A stretch of DNA of 5,868 nt from Verrucomicrobiota bacterium (GCA_019241095.1 JAFAXJ010000668.1:1-5868), one strand, 5' to 3'. Shown: positions 1-5,868, counted from the stretch's first letter. Program-made: numbers and translations. Notes: generated from the sequence alone by a model not told the origin.

Positions 1-503
1 TGGCACTGGCTGATGCTACATTGCGTGCGGGAGATACTATCGATCTCAAGGTAGGTGGAGTACCTTCCACTGAAATTACGGCTGTGACTGGATTATACAC
101 CATCGATGGAGATGGCTCGGTCAATATGCCTTACATTGGACATGTCAGGATAGGTGGACTCACCCCAGGGGCAGCGCAACTCACAATTGAGCAGGTATAT
201 AGGAACCGCGGGATCTATACTAATCCAAATATCGTGATTACGATGCAACCTCAGTCGCGTTTTGTGAACGTGGGCGGAGAGGTAAAGACGCCGCAAAGAG
301 TTCCCTACACTCCTGATCTCACAATTCTCGCATCGATCAACGCGGCCGGCGGTTTTTCCTCTTTTGCCGACCAGCATAAGGTGCGTTTGCTTCGCGGCAA
401 TCAAGTTACCGTTGTGGATATTAAAAAGATCCGGGCGAACCCTGCCTATGATATTCAGCTTCAGCCCGGCGATAGAGTCGAAGTGCCCCAGTCTCTATTC
501 TGA
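1..503 (+). CDS. Polysaccharide biosynthesis/export protein (Wza-like), 3' part, cut by left edge
   Basis: The reading frame is open to the window edge, so the true start lies upstream; 166 complete codons are visible (from base 3), ending in TGA at 501-503. An internal TTG at 21 should not be taken as the start, because the family motif LRAGDT spans it. Visible residues 7 to about 80 match the periplasmic Poly_export domain: LRAGDTI, then TIDGDGSVNMPYIG (33-46), the 'DGxxxxPxIG' signature. Residues about 85-163 form one SLBB-type beta-grasp unit, beginning FVNVGGEV and ending LQPGDRVEVP. Proteins of this family form or gate the outer-membrane channel for capsule or exopolysaccharide. Only one SLBB unit is present and the protein stops directly after it, without the C-terminal amphipathic helix of E. 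coli Wza, so it belongs to the short type. A signal peptide or lipobox would be upstream and cannot be seen. It converges on pgsA with a 29-bp gap. The family call is firm; the specific polymer is unknown. Confidence 0.88.
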   Translation, partial: ALADATLRAGDTIDLKVGGVPSTEITAVTGLYTIDGDGSVNMPYIGHVRIGGLTPGAAQLTIEQVYRNRGIYTNPNIVITMQPQSRFVNVGGEVKTPQRVPYTPDLTILASINAAGGFSSFADQHKVRLLRGNQVTVVDIKKIRANPAYDIQLQPGDRVEVPQSLF

Positions 504-532
504 ATTGAGCTGAGTCGAAGCGGAATCGAGGT

Positions 533-1102
533 CTAGAAATCCCGAACAAGGTTCCAGTTTCTGGCGAAGTAGCCTAGTCCGGAAACAAGGGTCAGAGCCA
601 CCGTTATATATGTCAGGACGATGCCGCCGACGTCTAGTCCGAGGAAAAGAGGACTTTGTTTCTCAGAAATCAGGCCACGTAATGTGACGGTTACCAATAG
701 ATAAAGGATCGTTGCAATTTGCCACACGGTTTTGTGTTTCCCCAATCGTTCAGCCGGCAACAGTTGACCGCGCGAAGCCGCAAGCAAGCGGAGGCCAGTA
801 ACTAAGAATTCCCTGCTCACGATGACAATCACAACCCAGGCTGGAACGCTTTTAAGTCCGACCAGACAAATGAATGCTGCAGCAATCATTATTTTGTCTA
901 CAAGCGGATCCATCAGTTTGCCGAAATTTGTAATAAGCTGATATCGGCGCGCAATGTAGCCATCTGCATAATCCGTAATACTTCCGAGCAGAAATAACGA
1001 AAGCGCGATCATCTTAGAGCCGGGAAAATTGATGCTGAGGGCAGCAACAAAGGGCAACGTTAAAACAAGGCGAAAAAGGGTGAGCTGATTAGGCAGGTTC
1101 AT
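533..1102 (-). CDS. pgsA: CDP-diacylglycerol--glycerol-3-phosphate 3-phosphatidyltransferase
   Basis: This integral inner-membrane enzyme transfers phosphatidyl from CDP-diacylglycerol to glycerol-3-phosphate, giving phosphatidylglycerol phosphate, the committed step to phosphatidylglycerol and cardiolipin. The 189-residue product has the usual PgsA length. The complete CDP-alcohol phosphatidyltransferase signature D-x2-DG-x2-AR-x8-G-x3-D-x3-D is present: D44, D47-G48, A51-R52, G61, D65 and D69. The start MNLPNQLTLFRL is the typical PgsA N-terminus, followed by hydrophobic segments near residues 8-25, 30-43, 72-84, 88-107, 127-143 and 158-178. The stretch AERLGKHKTVWQ (117-128) is also PgsA-like and argues against a phosphatidylserine or choline transferase. 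The ATG overlaps the moaE stop as ATGA (1099-1102), so the gene is almost certainly co-transcribed with and translationally coupled to moaE. The stop is TAG at 533-535. Confidence 0.95.
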   Translation of the reverse strand: MNLPNQLTLFRLVLTLPFVAALSINFPGSKMIALSLFLLGSITDYADGYIARRYQLITNFGKLMDPLVDKIMIAAAFICLVGLKSVPAWVVIVIVSREFLVTGLRLLAASRGQLLPAERLGKHKTVWQIATILYLLVTVTLRGLISEKQSPLFLGLDVGGIVLTYITVALTLVSGLGYFARNWNLVRDF

Positions 1103-1491
1103 TCCTCCGGCGCAAAAACAGGGTGCTTCCAGATTGGTACGATCTGCTTAAGACGGTCCACCAACTCGCTGCATCCGTGAAAAGCCGCTTGTCTGTGCGT
1201 AGCAGTGACCCTGACATACAAGGAAGGCTCGCCCGCTGGGACGAAACCAATTCGGTGGTGTATGCGGACCAACCCAAGCCTGTGGGATAGACGCATCTCA
1301 TTCGCCAAACGTTTGAGCTGAAATTCGGCCATCGACGTAAACGCTTCATAATCGATCCCTCGAATCGGCTGGCTATCCTCCATGGCACGTACCACACCAA
1401 AAAAATCAACCGAAGCCCCTTCAGTCTCCGAGAAGGTGGCAGCCGGCGTTTCGAGTGGATTCGCAGTCAGTTTGACGTCACAAAACTCCAT
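1099..1491 (-). CDS. moaE: Molybdopterin synthase catalytic (large) subunit MoaE
   Basis: MoaE pairs with thiocarboxylated MoaD to put two sulfurs into cyclic pyranopterin monophosphate, making molybdopterin in the cytosol. The 130-residue product aligns with the family throughout: FFGVVRAM (30-37, with the conserved Arg35), IDYEAFTSMAE (47-57), HHRIGFVPAGEPS (78-90), the THR motif (H99-R100), and K115 and K122 in LKQIVPIWK, matching E. coli active-site lysines 119 and 126. The protein ends eight residues after K122, about 15-20 residues sooner than E. coli MoaE, and reads WKHP where many homologues read WK-K/R-E. The start ATG has a well-placed AGAGGA (GAGG at 1497-1500, 5-base spacer). No moaD or other moa gene is in the window; pgsA follows with a 4-bp overlap. 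The family is firm; activity is inferred from the conserved lysines. Confidence 0.92.
   Translation of the reverse strand: MEFCDVKLTANPLETPAATFSETEGASVDFFGVVRAMEDSQPIRGIDYEAFTSMAEFQLKRLANEMRLSHRLGLVRIHHRIGFVPAGEPSLYVRVTATHRQAAFHGCSELVDRLKQIVPIWKHPVFAPEE
1104..1108 (-). promoter_or_regulatory. Unusually close Shine-Dalgarno-like GGAGG before pgsA
   Basis: On the minus strand the sequence reads GGAGG-A-ATG, leaving only one base between a perfect GGAGG and the pgsA start codon; 5-9 bases is usual. The GGAGG lies inside the last codons of moaE (Pro-Glu-Glu-stop). It may help retain a ribosome that has just terminated on moaE rather than act as a normal initiation site. A CTG at codon 3 would have canonical spacing, but the conserved MNLPN start of PgsA proteins favours the ATG. 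Confidence 0.4.
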
Positions 1492-1552
1492 TGCTTCCTC
1501 TCTTTGATGTTAGATACTGCAGAAGCGTTTAAATATACCTTCAGGACCCACC
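1492..1552. promoter_or_regulatory. Divergent moaE/gnd intergenic region
   Basis: These 61 bp separate the two divergent starts and must hold the 5' signals of both units unless promoters lie inside the genes. For gnd, AGGA at 1543-1546 sits 6 bases before the ATG, which supports that start. For moaE, GAGG at 1497-1500 has a 5-base spacer. The centre, around 1528-1537, is the most AT-rich part. No operator-like inverted repeat was recognised. Confidence 0.5.
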
Positions 1553-1561
1553 ATGAATGAA
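1532..1561 (-). promoter_or_regulatory. Possible sigma70-type promoter for moaE-pgsA
   Basis: On the minus strand a TATATT (1532-1537, 5 of 6 to the -10 consensus) lies 18 bp downstream of TTCATT (1556-1561, weak match to TTGACA). This would give a leader of about 30 bases before the moaE start. The -35 would overlap the first gnd codons, so the two transcripts would share DNA. The call rests on short motif matches only and could be chance. For gnd I see only a poor match, TTGATG at 1504-1509, with overlong spacing to TAAATA at 1530-1535. Confidence 0.25.
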
Positions 1562-2965
1562 TCAGATATCGGACTAATTGGCCTTGCTGTCATGGGCGAA
1601 AATCTTGTGCTTAACATGGAAAGCAAAGGTTTCACCGTCTCAGTTTTTAATCGAACCACCGAAGTCACTGAAAAGTTCGCGAAAGAACGGGCGGTCGGCA
1701 AGAGGATCCTGGCAAGACGATCGATCGAGGAGTTTGTGCGCAGTCTGGCGAAACCTAGAAAGATCATGATCATGGTGAAAGCCGGTTCTGCAGTTGATGC
1801 AGTGATCGAGCAGCTCGTTCCGTATCTTGAAGCAGGAGACGTGATCATTGATGGCGGAAATTCTCTTTTTACCGATACTCAACGAAGAGAAGCTGCGCTT
1901 TCAGAAAAGAACCTTAATTACTTGGGAATCGGGGTGTCCGGAGGAGAAGAAGGCGCACTAAAAGGTCCCTCAATGATGCCTGGAGGAACGAAAGCCGCCT
2001 GGGAGATTGTCTCTCCCATTTATCGCAAGGTCGCTGCTCAGGTTGAGGGTGAGCCGTGCTGCAGATATATGGGTACCGGAGGTGCAGGTCACTACGTAAA
2101 AATGGTTCACAACGGGATCGAATATGGGGACATGCAATTAATTTGCGAGGCTTACGCGATCATGCGCGACGTACTTGGTCTCCAGGCACCGGAACTGCAT
2201 AAGGTATTCAGCTCTTGGAACAAAGGAGACCTGGACAGTTTTCTAATTGAAATTACCTCCAACATTTTTTTAAAAATTGACCCTGAAACCTCTAAGCCGC
2301 TCATCGACCTTATTCTCGACAAGGCAGGGCAGAAAGGCACCGGAAGGTGGACGCTCCAATCGGCCATTGACTTAGGAGTGGTAGTCTCAACCATCAACGC
2401 TGCCGTTGAAGCTCGAGTCCTATCTTCCTTAAAAGACCAACGCGTATTAGCCTCAAAGCAGTTGCCTAAACCAGAATCCAATCCATTTCAGGGAAATCGT
2501 GACCACTTGGTCGACGCAGTGCGCGATGCACTGTACGCTTCGAAAGTTATTTCTTACGCCCAGGGATTCAGCCTTTTCGCGGCAGCAGGAAAAGCCTACA
2601 AATGGGACCTCCATTTCGGAGACATCGCCACGATCTGGAGAGGAGGCTGTATCATTCGGGCCAAATTCTTGAGTCGAATCAAAGAAGCTTTTGAGCGCAG
2701 TCCAGGTTTGGAGAACCTTATGTTGGATCCGTTCTTCAGTTCCGTATTAGAGCGGGCTCAAAAGAATTGGCGTTATGTAATCTCAACTGCGCTCGAAGCA
2801 GGGGTCGCGGTACCTGCCTTTAGTGCTTCTCTTGCATATTTTGACAGTTACCGCCAGGAGCGACTGCCGGCGAACCTGCTCCAAGCCCAACGAGATTATT
2901 TCGGTGCTCACACCTATGAACGAATCGACAAGCCGGGAACATTTCATACCGAGTGGCTTCAATGA
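1553..2965 (+). CDS. gnd: 6-phosphogluconate dehydrogenase, decarboxylating
   Basis: This cytosolic enzyme oxidatively decarboxylates 6-phosphogluconate to ribulose-5-phosphate and makes NADPH in the oxidative pentose phosphate pathway. The 470-residue length is that of the long, dimeric E. coli/sheep-type enzyme. The N-terminal Rossmann fold carries the GLAVMG loop (10-15) and NRT (33-35), typical of NADP-binding members. Substrate-binding GVSGGEEGALKGPSMMPGG (127-145) follows, then the active-site block HYVKMVHNGIEYGDMQ with catalytic Lys183, Asn187 and Glu190. The helical C-terminal domain ends with the tail that reaches into the other subunit, including R447 and H453 (QRDYFGAHTYER), and finishes FHTEWLQ. 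All key residues are present and the protein looks intact. AGGA 6 bases upstream supports the ATG. It heads the plus-strand run, with folD starting 31 bp downstream. No zwf or pgl is in view. Confidence 0.97.
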   Translation: MNESDIGLIGLAVMGENLVLNMESKGFTVSVFNRTTEVTEKFAKERAVGKRILARRSIEEFVRSLAKPRKIMIMVKAGSAVDAVIEQLVPYLEAGDVIIDGGNSLFTDTQRREAALSEKNLNYLGIGVSGGEEGALKGPSMMPGGTKAAWEIVSPIYRKVAAQVEGEPCCRYMGTGGAGHYVKMVHNGIEYGDMQLICEAYAIMRDVLGLQAPELHKVFSSWNKGDLDSFLIEITSNIFLKIDPETSKPLIDLILDKAGQKGTGRWTLQSAIDLGVVVSTINAAVEARVLSSLKDQRVLASKQLPKPESNPFQGNRDHLVDAVRDALYASKVISYAQGFSLFAAAGKAYKWDLHFGDIATIWRGGCIIRAKFLSRIKEAFERSPGLENLMLDPFFSSVLERAQKNWRYVISTALEAGVAVPAFSASLAYFDSYRQERLPANLLQAQRDYFGAHTYERIDKPGTFHTEWLQ

Positions 2966-2996
2966 TCGCAACTAGAACGGCATTCATGCTGATTTG

Positions 2997-3884
2997 ATGA
3001 ACCTGATTGACGGCAAAGCTATTGCTGGGCGAATCAACGAGGAGACCGGCAGGAAGGTTGCCTTGATGAAGAAGCATGGCATCACGCCTGGGCTCGCAGT
3101 GGTGCTGGTGGGAGAAGACCCGCCGTCTGTAGCTTACGTCCGAAATAAAGACCGGATATCTCAACAGCTGGGTTTGTACTCTCGAAGAATCGAGCTGGAT
3201 CAAAGTACAACACAAAAAGAGTTGTTGGCAGTCGTAGACCGGTTGAACGCTGATCCTGATGTCCATGGGATTCTTGTTCAATCGCCCCCTCCTCCCCAAA
3301 TCGATGAATCAGAAATCGTAAAAGCTTTGAATCCTGCGAAGGATGTCGATGGTCTTCATCCCCTCAATGTTGCCAAACTTGCGATGGGAGATCCGACCGC
3401 CCTTGTGCCTTGCACTCCGCTAGGATGCCAAAAGCTGCTGGTTGAGAGTGGAATCACAATCGAAGGAAAACATGCGGTGATTCTGGGGCGCAGTATGCTG
3501 GTTGGAAAGTCTTTAGCGTTGCTCTTGATGCGCAAAGGCCAGCATGGCGACGCGACCGTCACCGTGGCTCATTCCAGGTCACTGAATTTGACCAAGATCT
3601 TGCTGTCGGCTGATATCATCATTTCGGCGATAGGGAAGGCCGGTTACCTGCGCGGCGAGCAGGTGCGGGAAGGAGCCGTCGTCCTCGACGTGGGCACGAG
3701 TCGAGTAGAAGATCCTTCTACCAGATCTGGGTACCGATTAGCAGGTGATGTCGCTTTCGACGAAGTAGCGGCAAAAGCTCAAGCGATCACACCGGTTCCA
3801 GGTGGAGTCGGTCCGATGACGATCGCCATGTTGATGGTGAACACCGTAGCTGCCTGCCAGAATCAAACGGGATTTTCTGTGTAG
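2997..3884 (+). CDS. folD: Bifunctional methylene-THF dehydrogenase / methenyl-THF cyclohydrolase FolD
   Basis: FolD interconverts 5,10-methylene-THF, 5,10-methenyl-THF and 10-formyl-THF, usually with NADP, feeding purine and formyl-Met-tRNA synthesis. I chose ATG 2997 (MNLIDGKAIAG, 295 residues), a typical FolD start, over the in-frame TTG one codon upstream. Residues from ATG: Y47 and the catalytic Lys51 in YVRNK, Q95 in GILVQ, KDVDGLHPLN with Asp118 (115-124), PCTPLGC (138-144), the nucleotide-binding GRSMLVGKS (164-172), AHSRS (191-195), and the C-terminal PVPGGVGPMTIAML (266-279). Length and domain order are normal. Two places depart from the usual text: VQSPPPPQ instead of VQLPLP at the folate pocket, and Ser172 where Pro commonly follows VGK. 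No clear Shine-Dalgarno precedes the start. lysA begins 5 bp after the stop, so co-transcription is likely. Confidence 0.96.
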   Translation: MNLIDGKAIAGRINEETGRKVALMKKHGITPGLAVVLVGEDPPSVAYVRNKDRISQQLGLYSRRIELDQSTTQKELLAVVDRLNADPDVHGILVQSPPPPQIDESEIVKALNPAKDVDGLHPLNVAKLAMGDPTALVPCTPLGCQKLLVESGITIEGKHAVILGRSMLVGKSLALLLMRKGQHGDATVTVAHSRSLNLTKILLSADIIISAIGKAGYLRGEQVREGAVVLDVGTSRVEDPSTRSGYRLAGDVAFDEVAAKAQAITPVPGGVGPMTIAMLMVNTVAACQNQTGFSV

Positions 3885-3889
3885 TAAAA

Positions 3890-5170
3890 ATGCATTCGTT
3901 CCGTTATCGGCAGGGGCTCCTTCATTGCGAAAGAGCCTCATTGGAGGAGTTGGCAAGTAATTATGGCACTCCCCTTTACGTTTACAGTTCGCAAACAATC
4001 TTAGAACATTATCGCAAGCTGGATTTGGCTTTGGCCGACTTAGATCACGAAATTTGCTTCGCACTCAAGGCAAACTCAAATATCTCGGTCCTCCAACTTC
4101 TGGCAAAGGAGGGTTCCGGCTTTGATATCGTTTCAGGCGGAGAACTTTATCGGGTCATAAGAGCTGGCGGCGATCCAAGGAAATGCACTTTTGCCGGTGC
4201 AGGGAAAACAGCTGACGAGATTGCTTATGCTCTGAGCGTAGATGTCTTGAGTTTCAATGTTGAATCTGAACAGGAGCTGATCGCAATTAATGAAATTGCC
4301 GGCAGACTGGGCAAGATCGCCCCGGTCGCGCTGCGTGTTAACCCGGATGTAGCTGTCGAAACGCACAAATATATCAGCACTGGAAAAGCTGAAAACAAAT
4401 TTGGCATTGGTTTTGAGCGCATCCCTGAGGTGTACAGGAACGCTGCCAGGCTCCGTAATCTACGTCTTTGCGGAATCCAAACTCATATTGGCTCGCAAAT
4501 TACGGAGGTGAGCCCCTTTGCGGAAGTAATAACGAAACTACTGCCGCTTGTAGCCAGTTTACAGAAAGACTACGGGATCGAATTTTTTAGTATAGGCGGC
4601 GGCATCGGGATCGCTTACCACGATGCATTACAAAGCGGCGATCAGGGTTGGTGGAAGAATCATGAGCCAACCTTCACAATCCAGGAATATGCAGATGCAA
4701 TCCTGCCGATTCTTCGTGGCATCCCTGTCCGCGTGCTTATTGAGCCGGGAAGATACCTTGTGGGCAATGCCGGAGTGCTCTTAACACGCGTTTTGTACAT
4801 TAAAGAATCTCCGACAAAGACTTTTGTGATTGTCGACTCTGGAATGAACGATCTTATCCGGCCGGCGCTTTACCAGGGCTACCATGAGATTGTTCCGGTC
4901 CGAGAGTCGGCCAGTGAAAAGAAATTCACAGTTGATGTGGTCGGCCCTGTTTGTGAAAGCGGCGATTTTTTTGCTCAAGGGCGTGAATTACCGGCGATTC
5001 GGGCGGGTGAAGTTCTGGCTCTAATGAGCGCGGGCGCCTACGGCTTCACGATGGCTTCAAATTACAATTCCCGTCTTCTGCCAGCCGAGATCCTGGTCAC
5101 TGGCGCCGACGCGCAAATCGTGAGGCGCCGGCAGACTTACGATGATCTAATCAGCCTGGAAATGGGCTAG
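3890..5170 (+). CDS. lysA: Diaminopimelate decarboxylase
   Basis: This PLP enzyme decarboxylates meso-diaminopimelate to L-lysine, the last step of the DAP pathway, in the cytosol. The 426-residue product has the alanine-racemase-like TIM barrel followed by the beta domain of the fold-III decarboxylases. It has PLP Lys60 in [18 protein letters not shown] (78-86), FGIGF (171-175), THIGSQ with His200, the glycine loop IGGGIG (235-240), EPGR (285-288), CESGDFF with Cys355-Glu356 (from the partner subunit in this family), and [12 protein letters not shown] (384-395) near the C-terminus. The N-terminus, [13 protein letters not shown], is the usual LysA opening and supports the ATG. About a dozen extra residues ([16 protein letters not shown], 245-260) follow the glycine loop compared with many LysA proteins. 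CESGD and the family-typical length favour LysA over ornithine or arginine decarboxylase. It follows folD by 5 bp without an obvious ribosome site. The stop TAG overlaps the metH stop. Confidence 0.95.
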   Translation: MHSFRYRQGLLHCERASLEELASNYGTPLYVYSSQTILEHYRKLDLALADLDHEICFALKANSNISVLQLLAKEGSGFDIVSGGELYRVIRAGGDPRKCTFAGAGKTADEIAYALSVDVLSFNVESEQELIAINEIAGRLGKIAPVALRVNPDVAVETHKYISTGKAENKFGIGFERIPEVYRNAARLRNLRLCGIQTHIGSQITEVSPFAEVITKLLPLVASLQKDYGIEFFSIGGGIGIAYHDALQSGDQGWWKNHEPTFTIQEYADAILPILRGIPVRVLIEPGRYLVGNAGVLLTRVLYIKESPTKTFVIVDSGMNDLIRPALYQGYHEIVPVRESASEKKFTVDVVGPVCESGDFFAQGRELPAIRAGEVLALMSAGAYGFTMASNYNSRLLPAEILVTGADAQIVRRRQTYDDLISLEMG

Positions 5171-5179
5171 GCTGAGATC
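5144..5179. terminator. Candidate hairpin at the lysA/metH convergent ends (no U-tract)
   Basis: A perfect 6-bp inverted repeat, TCAGCC (5151-5156) and GGCTGA (5170-5175), encloses a 13-base loop that contains both stop codons. The stem continues as GATC (5144-5147) pairing with GATC (5176-5179) after a 3-base bulge. The position, centred on the meeting point of two converging genes, suits a bidirectional terminator. However, neither side has a T-run, so it is not a standard intrinsic terminator and may be chance. Confidence 0.25.
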
Positions 5180-5868
5180 AATCGGTCACTTGGGCGTCGG
5201 CTCGGCTCATAACTCAGATACGGCCCTAACCATCGCTCGATCTCTTCGAGAGACATTTCTTTGCGAAGCTGATAATTTCTGATCTGATCTGCATCCAGCT
5301 TACCCACCCCGAAGTACTTGGACTCCGGATGTGCGAAATAAAGCCCGCTTACAGACGCTCCTGGCCACATCGCAAAGCTTTCCGTGAGATAGATACCCGC
5401 GTTTTTCTCGGCAGCTAAAAGGTCAAAAAGCGTCTTTTTCTCCGTGTGATCCGGACATGCGGGATAGCCGGCCGCGGGCCGAATTCCGCGATATGCTTCG
5501 CGAATCAACTCTTCTTTGGAAAAGTGCTCCCTTGAACCACACTCCGATCTTGCGCGCTCATGCAGAAATTCGGCAAAAGCTTCTGCAAGGCGATCAGCTA
5601 GCGCTTTGACCATGATGCTGTTGTAGTCATCATGTTCGCTTTCAAATTGTTTAGACAGTTCGTCCGCGCCATGACCGGCCGTGACCGCAAACGTCCCGAG
5701 ATAGTCAAGCCTGCCCGATTCGAGCGGCGCGATAAAATCGGCAAGACAATGGTTGAATTGGCCGCTCGGTTTATCCATCTGCTGGCGTAACATGTGAAAA
5801 CGGCAAAGCACCTCAGATCTTGATTCATCTTCGTAAACTTCTATATCGTCACCCACAGAATTGGCTGG
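5167..5868 (-). CDS. metH: Cobalamin-dependent methionine synthase, C-terminal (AdoMet-binding activation) part, cut by right edge
   Basis: MetH moves a methyl group from 5-methyl-THF through methylcobalamin to homocysteine. The visible 233 codons are the C-terminal activation domain, which binds S-adenosylmethionine for reductive reactivation of oxidised cobalamin. The frame is open to the edge (reading [10 protein letters not shown]), so the GTG at 5856 is internal and the homocysteine, folate and B12 domains lie outside. Counting from that Val: [20 protein letters not shown] (73-92), the AdoMet-binding block [18 protein letters not shown] (123-140) with the RxxxGY motif, [14 protein letters not shown] (158-171), [10 protein letters not shown] (176-185), and [11 protein letters not shown] near the end. 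Between HER (99-101) and FSKEEL (112-117) the sequence is about three residues shorter than E. coli MetH and lacks its WGY. About 11 residues extend past the usual LxY-acidic end. It converges on lysA with a 4-bp overlap. Confidence 0.94.
   Translation of the reverse strand, partial: PANSVGDDIEVYEDESRSEVLCRFHMLRQQMDKPSGQFNHCLADFIAPLESGRLDYLGTFAVTAGHGADELSKQFESEHDDYNSIMVKALADRLAEAFAEFLHERARSECGSREHFSKEELIREAYRGIRPAAGYPACPDHTEKKTLFDLLAAEKNAGIYLTESFAMWPGASVSGLYFAHPESKYFGVGKLDADQIRNYQLRKEMSLEEIERWLGPYLSYEPSRRPSDRLISA

Noticed and set aside
475..520. Nine-base direct repeat GAGTCGAAG at 475-483 and 512-520, straddling the end of the export-protein gene.
   Set aside because: It is short, has only two copies, has no further flanking identity and shows no link to a mobile element. 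Chance similarity is the simplest explanation.
504..532. The 29-bp convergent gap between the export gene and pgsA as a possible terminator.
   Set aside because: I found no convincing GC-rich stem or T-run on either strand.
1765..1774. Perfect 10-bp palindrome CATGATCATG inside gnd.
   Set aside because: It lies in a conserved coding segment (Ile-Met-Ile-Met) and follows from the codons used. A regulatory role at this site is not supported.
2994..2996. TTG as the folD start.
   Set aside because: The ATG directly after it gives the family-typical MNLIDGKAIA start, and neither has a Shine-Dalgarno site to favour TTG.
2820..3299. A 159-codon minus-strand open frame opposite gnd and folD, and similar long antisense frames elsewhere.
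   Set aside because: They lie fully opposite well-recognised conserved genes, show no family motif and have the composition expected of antisense shadows.
5102..5130. Two GGCGCC palindromes near the lysA 3' end that could pair as a hairpin.
   Set aside because: Both are within coding sequence, GGCGCC is self-complementary so pairing is trivial, and no T-run follows.
5854..5856. GTG as a real start of a short stand-alone AdoMet-activation protein.
   Set aside because: The frame continues to the window edge with residues that fit MetH ([10 protein letters not shown]), so it is an internal codon of a longer gene.
1..5868. Search for a novel defence, mobile or RNA-based system.
   Set aside because: All coding capacity is taken by recognised core genes, intergenic spaces are 61 bp or less, and no arrays, integrase or transposase fragments, tRNA-like folds or long repeats were seen.

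Overview
The window is an ordinary bacterial chromosomal segment of roughly 50% GC. It is densely coded, with six genes recognised as housekeeping or core-metabolism genes plus the 3' end of a polysaccharide-export gene. I see no mobile element, CRISPR array, RNA gene, phage signature or undescribed system. The organism is a Gram-negative-type bacterium: it has a Wza-family export protein and a diaminopimelate-pathway lysA. Several details (the short single-SLBB export protein, the LysA insertion, and the style of FolD and MoaE) remind me of soil Verrucomicrobiota. That placement is an inference from memory, not something the sequence proves.

Layout from left to right: (1) the 3' part of a polysaccharide export (Wza/Poly_export + SLBB) gene on +, cut by the left edge; (2) convergent to it, a two-gene minus-strand unit, moaE then pgsA, joined by a 4-bp ATGA overlap; (3) a 61-bp divergent intergenic region; (4) a plus-strand run gnd - folD - lysA with gaps of 31 and 5 bp, probably one transcript; (5) convergent to lysA, the 3' third of cobalamin-dependent methionine synthase metH on -, cut by the right edge. 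The lysA and metH stop codons share one CTAG palindrome.

Functionally the segment covers NADPH supply (Gnd; FolD also makes NADPH), tetrahydrofolate one-carbon interconversion (FolD), methyl-THF use in methionine synthesis (MetH), the last step of lysine synthesis (LysA), molybdopterin synthesis (MoaE), anionic phospholipid synthesis (PgsA) and exopolysaccharide export. FolD and MetH are linked by folate chemistry but lie on opposite strands. The rest looks like compact core-gene packing rather than a dedicated pathway cluster. No stretch longer than 61 bp lacks a gene. The points most worth a second look are small: the tight moaE/pgsA coupling, the shared convergent stop with a hairpin around it, and lineage-type substitutions in FolD, MoaE, LysA and MetH.
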